Shown here piece by piece: positions 1 through 8,655 of a stretch of 28,881 nt of DNA. This DNA is from Christensenellaceae bacterium (lineage in GTDB: Bacteria; Bacillota; Clostridia; Christensenellales; Aristaeellaceae). The stretch lies in assembly GCA_020025205.1 (NCBI GenBank), contig JAHHSO010000024.1, positions 1 through 28,881 on the forward strand, given 5' to 3'. The notes below the pieces were generated by a model. That model was given only the letters and a program-made list of their open reading frames with translations. It did no database searches and was not told where the DNA came from. Both the position numbers and the translations under genes were made by a program. Positions within the stretch are counted from its first letter, which is position 1. Each line of letters opens with the position of its first letter.

Positions 1-2
1 TC

Positions 3-122
3 GCTTTCCACACTGATCCCCTCAGTTGTCCCTGCTGCGGTCACACCCTTTCTCTCCTCTATATCAAACAAAAGAAGACTACACTGAACGATCTTTTCAG
101 AAAGGCCATGCGCTTTACTTAG
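3..122 (+). pseudogene. C-terminal fragment of an IS91-like transposase (runs off the left edge)
   Basis: The third plus-strand frame is open from the window edge to a TAG at 120-122 and gives 39 residues. They contain a DPLSCPCCGH zinc-ribbon-like motif (residues 5-14 of the fragment) followed by an LNDLFRKAM segment. From memory, a DPLxCPxCG motif followed by a short SLxDLxxKxM-like tail closes a group of IS91-like (Y2) transposases common in Clostridia. The tail seems shorter than usual, so it may be truncated. The rest of the gene lies outside the window, so I cannot tell whether the copy is intact. An inverted repeat straddles the stop codon. Assignment rests on a short motif only. Confidence 0.5.
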
Positions 123-161
123 CTCATTTTCTTTCTTCCATTCTCGTTCAATGTAGTCTTC
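74..161. repeat. 18-bp imperfect inverted repeat around the transposase stop
   Basis: Positions 74-91 (GAAGACTACACTGAACGA) and 144-161 are reverse complements with one mismatch, separated by 52 nt. The left arm lies in the transposase tail and the right arm just beyond its stop. Subterminal hairpins are typical of single-strand transposons, so this may be part of the element end. A 3' transcript hairpin is the other reading. Confidence 0.6.
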
Positions 162-289
162 GTCCAACCCTCAACTTCATAACAACGTCGTCGCAGGCTC
201 CTTTTATGCCCGCTCTTTTGTTATGCAGTTCTTTCGGACTGTTATAGTATATACCTTTTCTTCAATTTGCGCAATTTCCTATTAGATAA

Positions 290-318
290 AAAATGCCGTC
301 AGCAGTGAACGGCATTTT
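290..318 (-). terminator. Rho-independent terminator after tadA
   Basis: AAAATGCCGT (290-299) pairs perfectly with ACGGCATTTT (309-318) across a 9-nt loop. On the minus strand the stem runs into TTTTTTATC. The plus strand also has a T-rich tail (315-324), so it may work in both directions. It lies 34 nt beyond the tadA stop and closes the long minus-strand gene run. Confidence 0.85.
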
Positions 319-352
319 CTTTTTCAATTTATCCCTCTGAAAGAAAGACTGT

Positions 353-793
353 TCACCGTCTGCTGTCAAAAAAAACATTGAGCAGCTCTCGGCATTCTTC
401 TTCCATCATGCCGCCCATACAGGGAATTTCCCTGCCAAATGCCGGATCTTCCGGCAGTGCATATACGCTGCCTGTACAGCCCGCCTTGGGATCATATGCC
501 CCAAAGTACACCTGTTCCACCCCCGCCATGATGATGGCTCCCGCACACATTGGGCAGGGCTCAAGTGTCACATATAATGTACAGCCTGAAAGCCGCCTGC
601 GTCCCAACGTCTGCGCGGCACGGCGAAGCGCCAGCAGCTCCGCATGAGCCGTCGGGTCCCCCAACTTCTCGCGTTCATTGTACGCAGAGGCCACAACCTT
701 TCCTTCAAAAACGACAACTGCGCCGACGGGCACTTCGCCCTCTTCCAGCGCTTCCCGCGCCATGCTCAGTGCCGCTTCCATGAACCGTGTCAT
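353..793 (-). CDS. tadA: tRNA-specific adenosine-34 deaminase TadA
   Basis: 146 aa, normal family length. It deaminates the wobble adenosine of tRNA-Arg(ACG) to inosine in the cytoplasm so that the tRNA can read CGU, CGC and CGA codons. The zinc-deaminase signature is complete: H50-A-E52 (E52 is the proton-shuttling glutamate) and PCPMC with C80 and C83 as zinc ligands. The GEVPVGAVVV stretch near residues 19-28 and the YDPKAG segment are typical of TadA rather than of cytidine or guanine deaminases. Its ATG overlaps the degV stop by ATGA (790-793), so translation is probably coupled. A hairpin terminator follows. Confidence 0.96.
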   Translation of the reverse strand: MTRFMEAALSMAREALEEGEVPVGAVVVFEGKVVASAYNEREKLGDPTAHAELLALRRAAQTLGRRRLSGCTLYVTLEPCPMCAGAIIMAGVEQVYFGAYDPKAGCTGSVYALPEDPAFGREIPCMGGMMEEECRELLNVFFDSRR

Positions 794-1662
794 CCACGAT
801 TCTCCGCGCGGAAGAACAGGGCCACCGTTCCAGGGCCGGAATGGCTGCCGATGACCGGGCCAATGATGCTGAGGAATATTTTTTCAGGATCACAGCCATA
901 AAGCTCCACCAGCGCATGCTTAACCTCCAGCGCATCCTCCTCGCAGCTGGCATGGCTGATGAAAATCGTCTGCGCCGGATCTGCGCCCAGCTCTCCGAAC
1001 TTTGCAGCAAGCGTGCGCAGCGCCTGACGACGGCCGCGCACCTTGCTGCGCGCAATCAGATGGCCTTCACTGTCTACATGCAGAACCGGCTTGATTTTCA
1101 GCATGGAGCCAAAGAATGCCGCCGACGGCGAGCAGCGGCCGCCGCGCTTAAGAAAGTTCAGGTCATCCACAGTAAACCAATGCGCATAATCCTGCACATG
1201 CGCACGCATCCAGTCCGCATTTTCCTTCAAGGACATGCCGGACTCCCTGTTCATGAGCGCATCGTACACCATCATGCCTTCGCCCGCGCTGGCAGAAAGC
1301 GTATCTACCAGTTCAATGGACGCGTCAGGGTACTCCTCCAGCAGCATTTCTTTTGCGATGCAGGCAGAATTGTATGTTCCAGACAGCCCAGACGAGAAAA
1401 TCAGAGCAAGAACCGGCTCATTCTTCTGCGCATGTGCCTTAAAAGCATCATAAAACTCGTTGGGCGAAATCTGAGATGTGGTGCAGTTCTCTCCTGCGCC
1501 CAGGCGATCGTAAAAAGTCCGTGCGCTTTCCGCATTGTCAAACAGCTGGCTGCTTGTTTCTCCAGAAATCGTATAAGCAAGGCGAAGGATCTCTAACTGC
1601 TCAAAGGGGGCAATAACGGTCTGATTAAGATCTGAGCAGGAATCCGTCAAAATCGTGTACAT
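790..1662 (-). CDS. DegV family fatty-acid-binding protein
   Basis: 290 aa, full length. DegV/FakB proteins bind a fatty acid between two domains and, in Gram-positive bacteria, present it to the FakA kinase for phosphorylation and entry into phospholipid synthesis. Visible signatures are TTSQ (residues 61-64), SSGLSGTY (90-97), a GGRCS loop in the middle, and GPVIGSHSGPGT near the C-terminus, which corresponds to the conserved head-group binding segment. No fakA homologue is in the window, so FakB activity is inferred from the family. The ATG at 1662 has a purine-rich AAAGGA upstream and lies 51 nt after the parB-like stop. The 3' end is coupled to tadA by an ATGA overlap. Confidence 0.92.
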   Translation of the reverse strand: MYTILTDSCSDLNQTVIAPFEQLEILRLAYTISGETSSQLFDNAESARTFYDRLGAGENCTTSQISPNEFYDAFKAHAQKNEPVLALIFSSGLSGTYNSACIAKEMLLEEYPDASIELVDTLSASAGEGMMVYDALMNRESGMSLKENADWMRAHVQDYAHWFTVDDLNFLKRGGRCSPSAAFFGSMLKIKPVLHVDSEGHLIARSKVRGRRQALRTLAAKFGELGADPAQTIFISHASCEEDALEVKHALVELYGCDPEKIFLSIIGPVIGSHSGPGTVALFFRAENRG

Positions 1663-1713
1663 AATCCTGTAATCCTTTCTTCAGCATCTCATGCCGATTC
1701 AACCAAGTATGGG

Positions 1714-2517
1714 TCAGTCAACCTTTAAAGTTCTACTTTCAATTTTTTTCTCCTGCATTTTTTCCGAACTTTCTGTGGTTTTCAGCATGATCTGAATGCA
1801 AAGCCCGCAATTTTGGGACAAAACACGTGTTCCTGCACACATTCCCTGTGCATTCAGTTTTTCCACAAGCACATGAATCGCATCCAGCGCCTCCCTTACA
1901 GCACGGCGTTTTCCTGTCAACATGTGCATGTCCTTTTTTTCCGGCAAAACAAGACGCCGCGCCTGCCGGGGCGTCAATGCACGCTCTGCAATAATCGCTG
2001 CCGCTTCAAGGCGCCGCTCTTTCTGGGGAACCTGTAAAAGCGGTTCTGCCTGCTCAAGCGTCAAATGAGCGTTTCTGATGGCCTGTGATGTCTGTTCATC
2101 CAATCTGCCCATCTTTAAAAGGCGTGAAGTCAGCGTTCTGGGCAGCGCACACTCTTCTTCTGCCTGCTCTAAAAGCCGTGCTTCGTCCAGAAAAGAAGGC
2201 ACAACGCGCGTTCTGTTTTCCTCCACAAAACAGCTGGCAGCTTCCACTGCATCCCCCCGGAAAAGGTGCGCATCAATATACTGTTTTCCCAGCATTTTGA
2301 AAGCACGCAATCTTCGCGCACCGCAAACAAGTTCATATCTCTGTTCATTCTGCCTGACGACAATCGGCTGCAGCAGCCCATGTCTGGCAATTGAAGCCGC
2401 CAGCATGGGAAGCCCTGGATCATCTTCTTCGCTCCGAACATGGCCGCCATATACCTCATCTACGCTCAGCCGGATAAACTCCGTGTTTTCCCGGCTTACA
2501 GCCTGTCTGCGCTTCAT
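1714..2517 (-). CDS. ParB/Spo0J-like domain protein, divergent, without a parA partner
   Basis: 267 aa from the ATG at 2517, chosen because GAGGGGAG lies 9 nt upstream. An in-frame TTG at 2526 is too close to that site. The N-terminal ParB fold is recognisable: GLLQPIVVR (about residues 47-55), GARRLRA (about 66-72, the nucleotide-binding motif usually GERRxRA) and ENRTR (about 100-104, usually ENLQR). The arginines that contact CTP are kept, but the motifs deviate. The middle region is weakly ParB-like and the C-terminus ends in a Lys/Glu-rich tail. It starts 5 nt after the comEC stop. True chromosomal ParB normally sits beside parA, so this is probably a paralogue, perhaps Noc-like. Function is unassigned. 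Confidence 0.8.
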   Translation of the reverse strand: MKRRQAVSRENTEFIRLSVDEVYGGHVRSEEDDPGLPMLAASIARHGLLQPIVVRQNEQRYELVCGARRLRAFKMLGKQYIDAHLFRGDAVEAASCFVEENRTRVVPSFLDEARLLEQAEEECALPRTLTSRLLKMGRLDEQTSQAIRNAHLTLEQAEPLLQVPQKERRLEAAAIIAERALTPRQARRLVLPEKKDMHMLTGKRRAVREALDAIHVLVEKLNAQGMCAGTRVLSQNCGLCIQIMLKTTESSEKMQEKKIESRTLKVD

Positions 2518-2522
2518 GCCGT

Positions 2523-4820
2523 TCAACTCCCCTCATGAAAGACAGTATATGCGCTGTTTCCAGTGTTTGATGATGAATGCGTCAGATAAGTTTTCACGCG
2601 ACCATCCGGATAAATGGTCACGCATCCCGTTTGATCCGTTCTGTATACCCGTGCTCCCTCTGTTTCAAGGTCTTCTATGACGCGTTTGGTTGGATGTCCG
2701 TAGCTGTTTCTTCCCACGCTGATCAGCGCTGTATTCGGAGTTGTTTTCTGAATAAATTCCCGGCTCGTTGCATACTTGCTGCCATGATGAGCCACCTTCA
2801 AGATGTCACAGTCCGGCGGATGATCCATTTCGCAATCGGCCGGCAAGTCGCCTGTCCATACTATTTTCTGTGTTCCCATCTGTGTCATCATCACGATCGA
2901 CCGCTCATTGGAACCCGAAAGCTCCTCTGTCGGAGAAAACACCTCAAAATCTGCCAGCTTTGTCTGAATTGTATCCCCTGCGGCTGCGGTTTCAATCGGA
3001 ATACCTGTCACCCGCGCCATCTCCAACATATTCGAAACAATCATCCCTGGATTTTCGGCGTTCTCCGGCAATACAATCTTGCCAACCGCTATTTCAGACT
3101 TCAAAATAGAAGCCAGCGCCCCTGCATGATCCTGCTCCAGATGCGAAAGAATCACTGCATCTACTTCAAGTCCCTCTGTGCGCAGATATTGAAGAACATC
3201 TGTACTGTCCGCCGGGCCGACATCAATCAACACCGCGCTTCTCCCTTTTCTCAGCAGCGCACCATCTCCCTGCCCCACATCCAGCTGCACATATCTGAAG
3301 CCTGTATGAAATCTCGGCACATACAGTCCAACAAACAGCACAACCGCACCCATGCACACACGGCTTCTCGCCTTTCCATATCGAATACTGCGGCTCAACA
3401 GTGCCAGCACAATCATATACAAAAAGAGCGCAATGCCATACGGTGCAGGCAATCTGCACACCCCAAGCTCCGCTGCTTGCAGGGTGAGCTGCTGCATCAT
3501 TCCAGTTATTGCTGCCAGCCCTTTTCCCAGAAAACATCCTAAATCCGGCCATACAGTCCCCATCAGCGCACAGGCCATGCCGCCCATCATCAAAAACGGC
3601 AAAATCATTGTAGACAGAATGTTCATCGGCAAAGCCAATACAGGCAAGTATCCGCTGTAAAAAAGTTGAATCGGCCACACAGCCAGCTGTGCGCTCAGGC
3701 TGGAAGACACTGCCCGATTCATCTTCGGGAACCATGCCTTCATTCTCCCCTCAAGGAGAATCATGCCCAATACCACAAAAAATGAGAACTGAAACGATGG
3801 ATCAAAAATTATCGCACAGCGCATGTACATCATCACTAGCGCCGATGCAGAAAGAGCGGTCAGTGGATCGTATTTTCTGCCGCGGCATGATGCCAACATG
3901 CGCATCATCGCCATAATCAGCGCACGAACCGTTCCCGGCGCCGCGCCCGTCAGCCCTGCATAAAAAAATAGTGCAGAAAACTGAACAAAAAACGACATCC
4001 ACCGTCCTGCATGCAGTCTTTTAAGGATATGGCGAAACGCCTCTGCCATCAAGCTCATGTGAAGCCCGGATACGGTCAAAAGATGCACGATTCCGGTCAT
4101 TCTCATGGCATTCACAACCTCGCCATCCATGCCCCAGCGTTCGCCTAACAAAAGTGCCTGAAACACAGGAGCTCCTTGTCCAAACACTTTTTCAAAATGA
4201 TTAAAACATGCTTCTCGCATCCTGCGAAACATTTCTCTGACAGAAAATTCAGCCTTCCCCTCAGCTTTCCATCCCGGCAAAATATAGCCGGATAATTCGT
4301 ATCCATCTGCCAGTGCGCGCAGTCTCCTGTTCATTCCGCCCGGATTGCGTTTTTCCCTTTGCTCATACAAACGGCCGATTCCTGCAATTTTCTGTCCCGG
4401 CTTTACCTGCTGGCGGGGTGCATCCTTTTCCTCCATCAGCGTCACCAGAACTCTTCGCGATGGAATGGTTCCTGCCTGTACATCTCTTACATAAACACGA
4501 TTTCCATTTTTAATTTCATCCACTACGCCGGTGAAGTATACTTTTCCATTTGTCGGCCTATCATGGATATTCATTTGCAGGGATGCCATCAGGCAGCCCA
4601 GCGCAGCAGCCGCAGCAAGCGCACAAAAAAATGCATTCTTTCGATGTATGCGGCGCAAAACACCCCACACAATCGAAAGAACGCATAGCGCACAGCTCCA
4701 CACTGTATTGGGTGAAATGATCCAATTGATCACGATACCCGCAAGAAACAGCAGTGTGATGCCCATTAGTTTTCGGCGGACAGGAAAAAGAAACAGCCCT
4801 TCGCTTCTTCCTTTCTGCAT
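2523..4820 (-). CDS. comEC: ComEC/Rec2 DNA-uptake channel with C-terminal metallo-beta-lactamase domain
   Basis: 765 aa from the ATG at 4820, preferred because GGATGAGGG lies 7 nt upstream. ATGs at 4841 and 4838 lack a ribosome binding site. ComEC forms the membrane channel that brings single-stranded DNA into the cytoplasm during transformation. The order is N-terminal membrane helices, a DUF4131-like soluble region, the competence domain with HLLTVSGLHMSL (usually HLLAISGLHVGL), a multi-helix core, then a beta-lactamase-fold domain from about residue 510. That domain has LDVGQGDGALL, SHLEQDHAG, a WTGD segment, KVAHHGSK and a C-terminal NSYGHPT. The second acidic residue of the usual SHxDxDH motif is Glu. 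No other competence genes are visible. Confidence 0.93.
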   Translation of the reverse strand: MQKGRSEGLFLFPVRRKLMGITLLFLAGIVINWIISPNTVWSCALCVLSIVWGVLRRIHRKNAFFCALAAAAALGCLMASLQMNIHDRPTNGKVYFTGVVDEIKNGNRVYVRDVQAGTIPSRRVLVTLMEEKDAPRQQVKPGQKIAGIGRLYEQREKRNPGGMNRRLRALADGYELSGYILPGWKAEGKAEFSVREMFRRMREACFNHFEKVFGQGAPVFQALLLGERWGMDGEVVNAMRMTGIVHLLTVSGLHMSLMAEAFRHILKRLHAGRWMSFFVQFSALFFYAGLTGAAPGTVRALIMAMMRMLASCRGRKYDPLTALSASALVMMYMRCAIIFDPSFQFSFFVVLGMILLEGRMKAWFPKMNRAVSSSLSAQLAVWPIQLFYSGYLPVLALPMNILSTMILPFLMMGGMACALMGTVWPDLGCFLGKGLAAITGMMQQLTLQAAELGVCRLPAPYGIALFLYMIVLALLSRSIRYGKARSRVCMGAVVLFVGLYVPRFHTGFRYVQLDVGQGDGALLRKGRSAVLIDVGPADSTDVLQYLRTEGLEVDAVILSHLEQDHAGALASILKSEIAVGKIVLPENAENPGMIVSNMLEMARVTGIPIETAAAGDTIQTKLADFEVFSPTEELSGSNERSIVMMTQMGTQKIVWTGDLPADCEMDHPPDCDILKVAHHGSKYATSREFIQKTTPNTALISVGRNSYGHPTKRVIEDLETEGARVYRTDQTGCVTIYPDGRVKTYLTHSSSNTGNSAYTVFHEGS

Positions 4821-4914
4821 ACATGTACCCTCATCCATCATATGATGGTTTCATTGTACATGTTTTAAGCAGTCAGAAACATATCCAAATCCGTCATTTG
4901 TATCCGGAAAGTTA

Positions 4915-6288
4915 TTAACCCTCCTGATTTTGCAGTGCAATACAGCGCTTGAGCCAGTTTCCGCGCAAATAGTACACAATAAACATGATGGATGCCACTG
5001 ACCAGCTGACCGGATAGCTCATCATAAGCGTACCCAGTTCGTGACGTCTGGGCATGATGGCCATCACCCAGAAAACACGCAGCAGACAGATGCCCGTCAG
5101 CGTCATTACTGTCGGAATAAAGGAGTCGCCAGCTCCACGCATGGCACCAGACAGAATTTCAACGAAAATGTAGGTGATATATGCCGGCGCAATCAGGCGC
5201 ACCATATATACGCCAATCTCCAGCACGTTCGCGTCATCTGTAAACATGCCCAAAACAGGATGCGCCACCGCAATGGTAAACACGCTCAGCAGGATGGTTG
5301 TTACCGCAGAAATCCCCAGACAGACATTAACGCTCTTCTTCATGCGATCATACTGACGCGCGCCAAAGTTCTGCCCAGCGAACGTGGTAATCGCTACGCC
5401 GAACGCGCTGATGATCATCCAGTACAGGCCGTCAAGCTTTCCATATGCCGTCCACGCAGCCATAACATCTGTTCCGAATCCATTGACGCCAGCCTGAATG
5501 ATGATATTAGACAGGGAATACATGACCGACTGCATGCCCGCAGGGAGACCAATCCGAATAATGCGGCTAAGCATATCGCCGTGTATTCTCATTTTAGACA
5601 AACGAAGCCTGTACGAATAGGCCGAATGACGAAGCGTTTCAACGACAAGTATCGCGCTGATGAACTGGGAAATTACCGTCGCAATGGCTGCACCGGCCAC
5701 CCCCAAGTCAAGTCCAAGGACAAACACAATATCCATGACAATGTTCGTCATTGTTGCCGCAATCAGGAACATCAGCGGTCTCCTGGAATCGCCCACTGCC
5801 CGCAGAATGCCCGAGCCGATATTATAAATCAGAGACGGGACCATACCGATGAAGTAAATCTGAATATATGGCACTGCATATACCATGACTTCTTCAGGCG
5901 TTCCCATCATACGCAGAATGGATTCGTTGAACACAAATCCTAATCCCGTCAAAACCACACCGCTGACAAGAGCCAGTGTGATTGTGCTATGTACAGCGCG
6001 CGAAACATCCTGATCACGGCGTGCGCCGAAGAACTGGGAGATAATCACCGATGCGCCCGAAGATACACCCACGAAAAAACCAACCAGAAGGTTGATCAAT
6101 GTGCCTGTTGTTCCACCAACTGCCGCCAGCGCTTCTTTTCCGACCGCTTTGCCCACGATGATGGCATCTGCTGTATTATAAAGCTGCTGGAAGAATGTCC
6201 CCAGCATAATCGGAAAAAAGAACAGAAGCAGCTGTTTCCAGATCACACCTTCTGTAATGCCGTTGACACTTGTTTTTTCCTTGCGCAT
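4915..6288 (-). CDS. MATE-family multidrug/Na+ antiporter, possibly part of the glycan cassette
   Basis: 457 aa with about 12 predicted membrane helices. The start chosen is the ATG at 6288 because GGGGGA lies 6-7 nt upstream. An upstream in-frame TTG at 6312 would overlap the preceding gene and has no such site. The N-terminal segment FFFPIMLGTFFQQLYNTADA is a hallmark of the DinF/NorM branch, and the second half repeats the pattern (PAGMQSVMYSLSNIIIQAGV), as expected for the two-fold symmetric MATE fold. These proteins export cationic compounds by Na+ or H+ exchange. MATE belongs to the same superfamily as Wzx flippases and the gene follows glycan genes by 16 nt, so a role in moving a lipid-linked glycan is possible but not shown. 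Confidence 0.9.
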   Translation of the reverse strand: MRKEKTSVNGITEGVIWKQLLLFFFPIMLGTFFQQLYNTADAIIVGKAVGKEALAAVGGTTGTLINLLVGFFVGVSSGASVIISQFFGARRDQDVSRAVHSTITLALVSGVVLTGLGFVFNESILRMMGTPEEVMVYAVPYIQIYFIGMVPSLIYNIGSGILRAVGDSRRPLMFLIAATMTNIVMDIVFVLGLDLGVAGAAIATVISQFISAILVVETLRHSAYSYRLRLSKMRIHGDMLSRIIRIGLPAGMQSVMYSLSNIIIQAGVNGFGTDVMAAWTAYGKLDGLYWMIISAFGVAITTFAGQNFGARQYDRMKKSVNVCLGISAVTTILLSVFTIAVAHPVLGMFTDDANVLEIGVYMVRLIAPAYITYIFVEILSGAMRGAGDSFIPTVMTLTGICLLRVFWVMAIMPRRHELGTLMMSYPVSWSVASIMFIVYYLRGNWLKRCIALQNQEG

Positions 6289-6304
6289 AAATATCCCCCA
6301 TATG

Positions 6305-7486
6305 TCAGTCAAAAAATGTTTTCATGCGTCTTGCCGCCCCGGCGGGCAAGTGCAGCATTCTCTTCACAATCCGTTCGGCTTTTCCCGGCCCGGCCAGCAT
6401 CTTCATGACGCGTTCCGGCTCAAAGCCATGTGTCTTGTAGCGTTTAAAAAATGCCTTTCGTTTTCTGTGCGGTTTAGGCGCGCATAAAAGTCCCTGATTA
6501 TATTGCTCCATTTCCGGTGTCTGTTCCACAGGAAAAGCGATCAGGTTCAGCGCTTCAAGCGCCCTTCGGCCTTTTTTTGTATTTGCCGTTACATAAGAAA
6601 GCCCGGTATCATCATCTCTGTCTGCGCATACCTTCTCCGCTGCCCACAGGTCAGCCAGTGTGATATCCGACGGATGGTGATCTCCTCGCATCTGCGTGCA
6701 GATGTGGCAGGACGGGCGCAGATAGAGATTTTGCAAAAAACCATACAAAAACGGTTCATCCCTCTGTGTGCCCGTGTGTTCCGTTCCATCTTCAAACACA
6801 GCAACTGCCGAGAAATTCTTCCACCCCAGACGCTTGTCCCTGAACGTATATGCAGTCACACGCTTTCCGCTTTCTTTTTCCAGCGCTTTCAAATACGATG
6901 CAAATACACCGGGCGATGGAACACCGTGGCAGACAATATCCACAGTCAGCAGTTTCTCCGTGTATCTGCCGTTGAGCGCCGCCAGCAGGCCGCTGATTTG
7001 GCAGGGTGTTCCCGAAAAAAGCACAGGAATATCCTTTTTCAGCAACGATACCGCATTGCCAATGGCATCCGTTGCATCACTTTGCACATACTTGGAACCG
7101 CGCATGCCCGCCAGTTCCGTCTCTTCAAATGCGCCCACATGTTCCACGCGAAGGGTTCCGTCAAACGATGCCCCGAATACCACGCCCCCCTGATCCAGAA
7201 TGCTTCTGGCCAACGCCGTAAACACACCGCCCGAAGAAGACTTTTTCCGAATCGCCTCATCTTTGTTTTGCATAGCCAGACGCAGCGGGTGGTACTCAGG
7301 ATACGTGCTGCCAGCCGGGCAGCGCTTTTCGCACAGGTCACAGGAAATACACAGGGTCTGATCCACCTTCGGATAAAGAAACCCTTCTTCATCCGGGCGC
7401 ATGCTAATAGCCTGTTTCGGGCAAATCACCGCGCATGCGCCGCATCCTGTGCATTCTTCCTTGACGCTTCTGACCGTTTCTCTCAT
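6305..7486 (-). CDS. FrhB-like (coenzyme F420 hydrogenase beta subunit family) iron-sulfur protein
   Basis: 393 aa from the ATG at 7486, with GAGGA 7 nt upstream. An in-frame TTG at 7492 abuts that site. The N-terminus carries two 4Fe-4S motifs, C12-C15-C18-C22-P and C46-C49-C52-C56-P. FrhB-type N- and C-terminal domains follow, with SSSGGVFTALA, a GTPCQI segment, VCHGVPSP and a late DITLADLW motif. The archetype transfers electrons between F420 and FAD, but relatives in bacterial polysaccharide clusters very often sit beside pyruvyl transferases and have no known link to F420. The gene starts 2 nt after the pyruvyl transferase stop, so the two are almost certainly co-translated. A redox step on a sugar or carrier is a guess. 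Confidence 0.88.
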   Translation of the reverse strand: MRETVRSVKEECTGCGACAVICPKQAISMRPDEEGFLYPKVDQTLCISCDLCEKRCPAGSTYPEYHPLRLAMQNKDEAIRKKSSSGGVFTALARSILDQGGVVFGASFDGTLRVEHVGAFEETELAGMRGSKYVQSDATDAIGNAVSLLKKDIPVLFSGTPCQISGLLAALNGRYTEKLLTVDIVCHGVPSPGVFASYLKALEKESGKRVTAYTFRDKRLGWKNFSAVAVFEDGTEHTGTQRDEPFLYGFLQNLYLRPSCHICTQMRGDHHPSDITLADLWAAEKVCADRDDDTGLSYVTANTKKGRRALEALNLIAFPVEQTPEMEQYNQGLLCAPKPHRKRKAFFKRYKTHGFEPERVMKMLAGPGKAERIVKRMLHLPAGAARRMKTFFD

Positions 7487-7488
7487 CT

Positions 7489-8655
7489 TCAATTCCTCAT
7501 CTTCTGCGACAAAACAGCGCGGATCGTCTCTTCACGTCCCGCTTTGTAATCTGGCAGACGTTTTTCAAGAAACGCCCGCTCATCTGCTTCCCTTTTCATC
7601 AATTCATCGTAAGCCGAAGTCAGCTGCACCGCATGCTCCAACTCCTGAGCTGTAATCAAATGCCCTTCTTCACTGCCGAACAAATCACGCGCAATGCCTC
7701 TGGCTTTGACAGAATATCCAATCACAAGCGTAGGCACAGCCGTGGAATATGCCGCAATGGAAGCATGGGTGCGCGCCGTCACCAACGCACGCAGCCGCTT
7801 TATGTATCCCTTGTACTGCACCGCATTGAGCGTTCCGGGCAGGAGTAAAACACGTTCTTCTTCTGCAAAGCGTTCCTTGATTCTGCCAAGTGCATCCAAG
7901 TCATTGTCATGCGGCCATGTGACATGCGGCACAAGTGCCACAGCGCAGTCGCTTGTCTTCAAAATATGTTCAACAAGCGCACAGAACGCCTCAAGTGCCG
8001 CTGTCTTATCCTTCGCGCAGTTTAACACCAGCGGGCTGACATTCAGTCCAATGGTATTTCCTTCCCTCCACCCTTGAGGAAGCGGCAGTTCCTCTGCCTC
8101 AAGAAAGAATGCCGGATCACAGAATGTGCGCACGGGCAGTCCCTTTTTTCGCATAGCATCCGCTGTGATGGATTCGCGTGCAACAATTAAATCGTATGCA
8201 CGAAGATCCTCCAGCAGCTGGCCTTGAAGTCTTTCCGGATCAACGGAGCATCCCCAAAGCACAATCGGCCTGCCCTTTTGATGCAGACGGCTATTGATGA
8301 CCGCCATGTGCTCCTGCGGCTGATAGCAATACGTATCCCCTCCGATGGACAGACAAACATCACAGCGGCTGCCCGCCTGAATGACAGGATGATATTTCCG
8401 CGCCACTTCGTGCTCACGCGGCATGCCGAGCCTGAAGCCAACCGAATTGATGAGTCTGTGAATGCTGTACGGAGAAATGGTGCTTGACAGAATCTTGTGA
8501 ACATCTGGAAGACCGACCGTCTTATCATACTCGGGCTGATCGGAGGACGCCAGCACCTGCGCGCCTGCTGCCGAAAACAATGCAGAAGTCGTGCGCACAA
8601 GTGCCTCGCAGCCGCGGTTCTCGCAGCCTGAGTGGTTATAAAGCAAAACTTTCAT
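7489..8655 (-). CDS. Polysaccharide pyruvyl transferase family protein (CsaB-like)
   Basis: 388 aa from the ATG at 8655, preceded by GGGGGA at 7 nt and overlapping the upstream glycosyltransferase stop by ATGA. An ATG at 8670 lacks a site. The family moves pyruvate from phosphoenolpyruvate onto sugar hydroxyls, forming ketals in exopolysaccharides and secondary cell-wall polymers. Features include YNHSGCENRGCEAL at the N-terminus, a central LSIGGDTY, LWGCSVDP, ARESIT, GLNVSPL, and ARTHASIAAYS toward the C-terminus, which matches the conserved nucleotide/PEP-binding segment of the family. In CsaB the product anchors SLH-domain proteins. No SLH protein is in this window, so the target glycan is unknown. 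Confidence 0.9.
   Translation of the reverse strand: MKVLLYNHSGCENRGCEALVRTTSALFSAAGAQVLASSDQPEYDKTVGLPDVHKILSSTISPYSIHRLINSVGFRLGMPREHEVARKYHPVIQAGSRCDVCLSIGGDTYCYQPQEHMAVINSRLHQKGRPIVLWGCSVDPERLQGQLLEDLRAYDLIVARESITADAMRKKGLPVRTFCDPAFFLEAEELPLPQGWREGNTIGLNVSPLVLNCAKDKTAALEAFCALVEHILKTSDCAVALVPHVTWPHDNDLDALGRIKERFAEEERVLLLPGTLNAVQYKGYIKRLRALVTARTHASIAAYSTAVPTLVIGYSVKARGIARDLFGSEEGHLITAQELEHAVQLTSAYDELMKREADERAFLEKRLPDYKAGREETIRAVLSQKMRN

Noticed and set aside
26..247. Plus-strand open frame of 73 codons at the left edge
   Set aside because: Low-complexity composition and no ribosome binding site; the overlapping third frame with the zinc-ribbon motif is the more likely protein remnant.
787..1596. 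Long plus-strand open frame opposite degV
   Set aside because: It is the antisense shadow of the DegV gene, Arg/His-rich and without a family match or start signal.
4842..4914. Separate promoter for comEC
   Set aside because: A TACAAT box is present before the gene but without a matching -35, so I do not claim a promoter. Read-through from the glycan cassette is equally possible.
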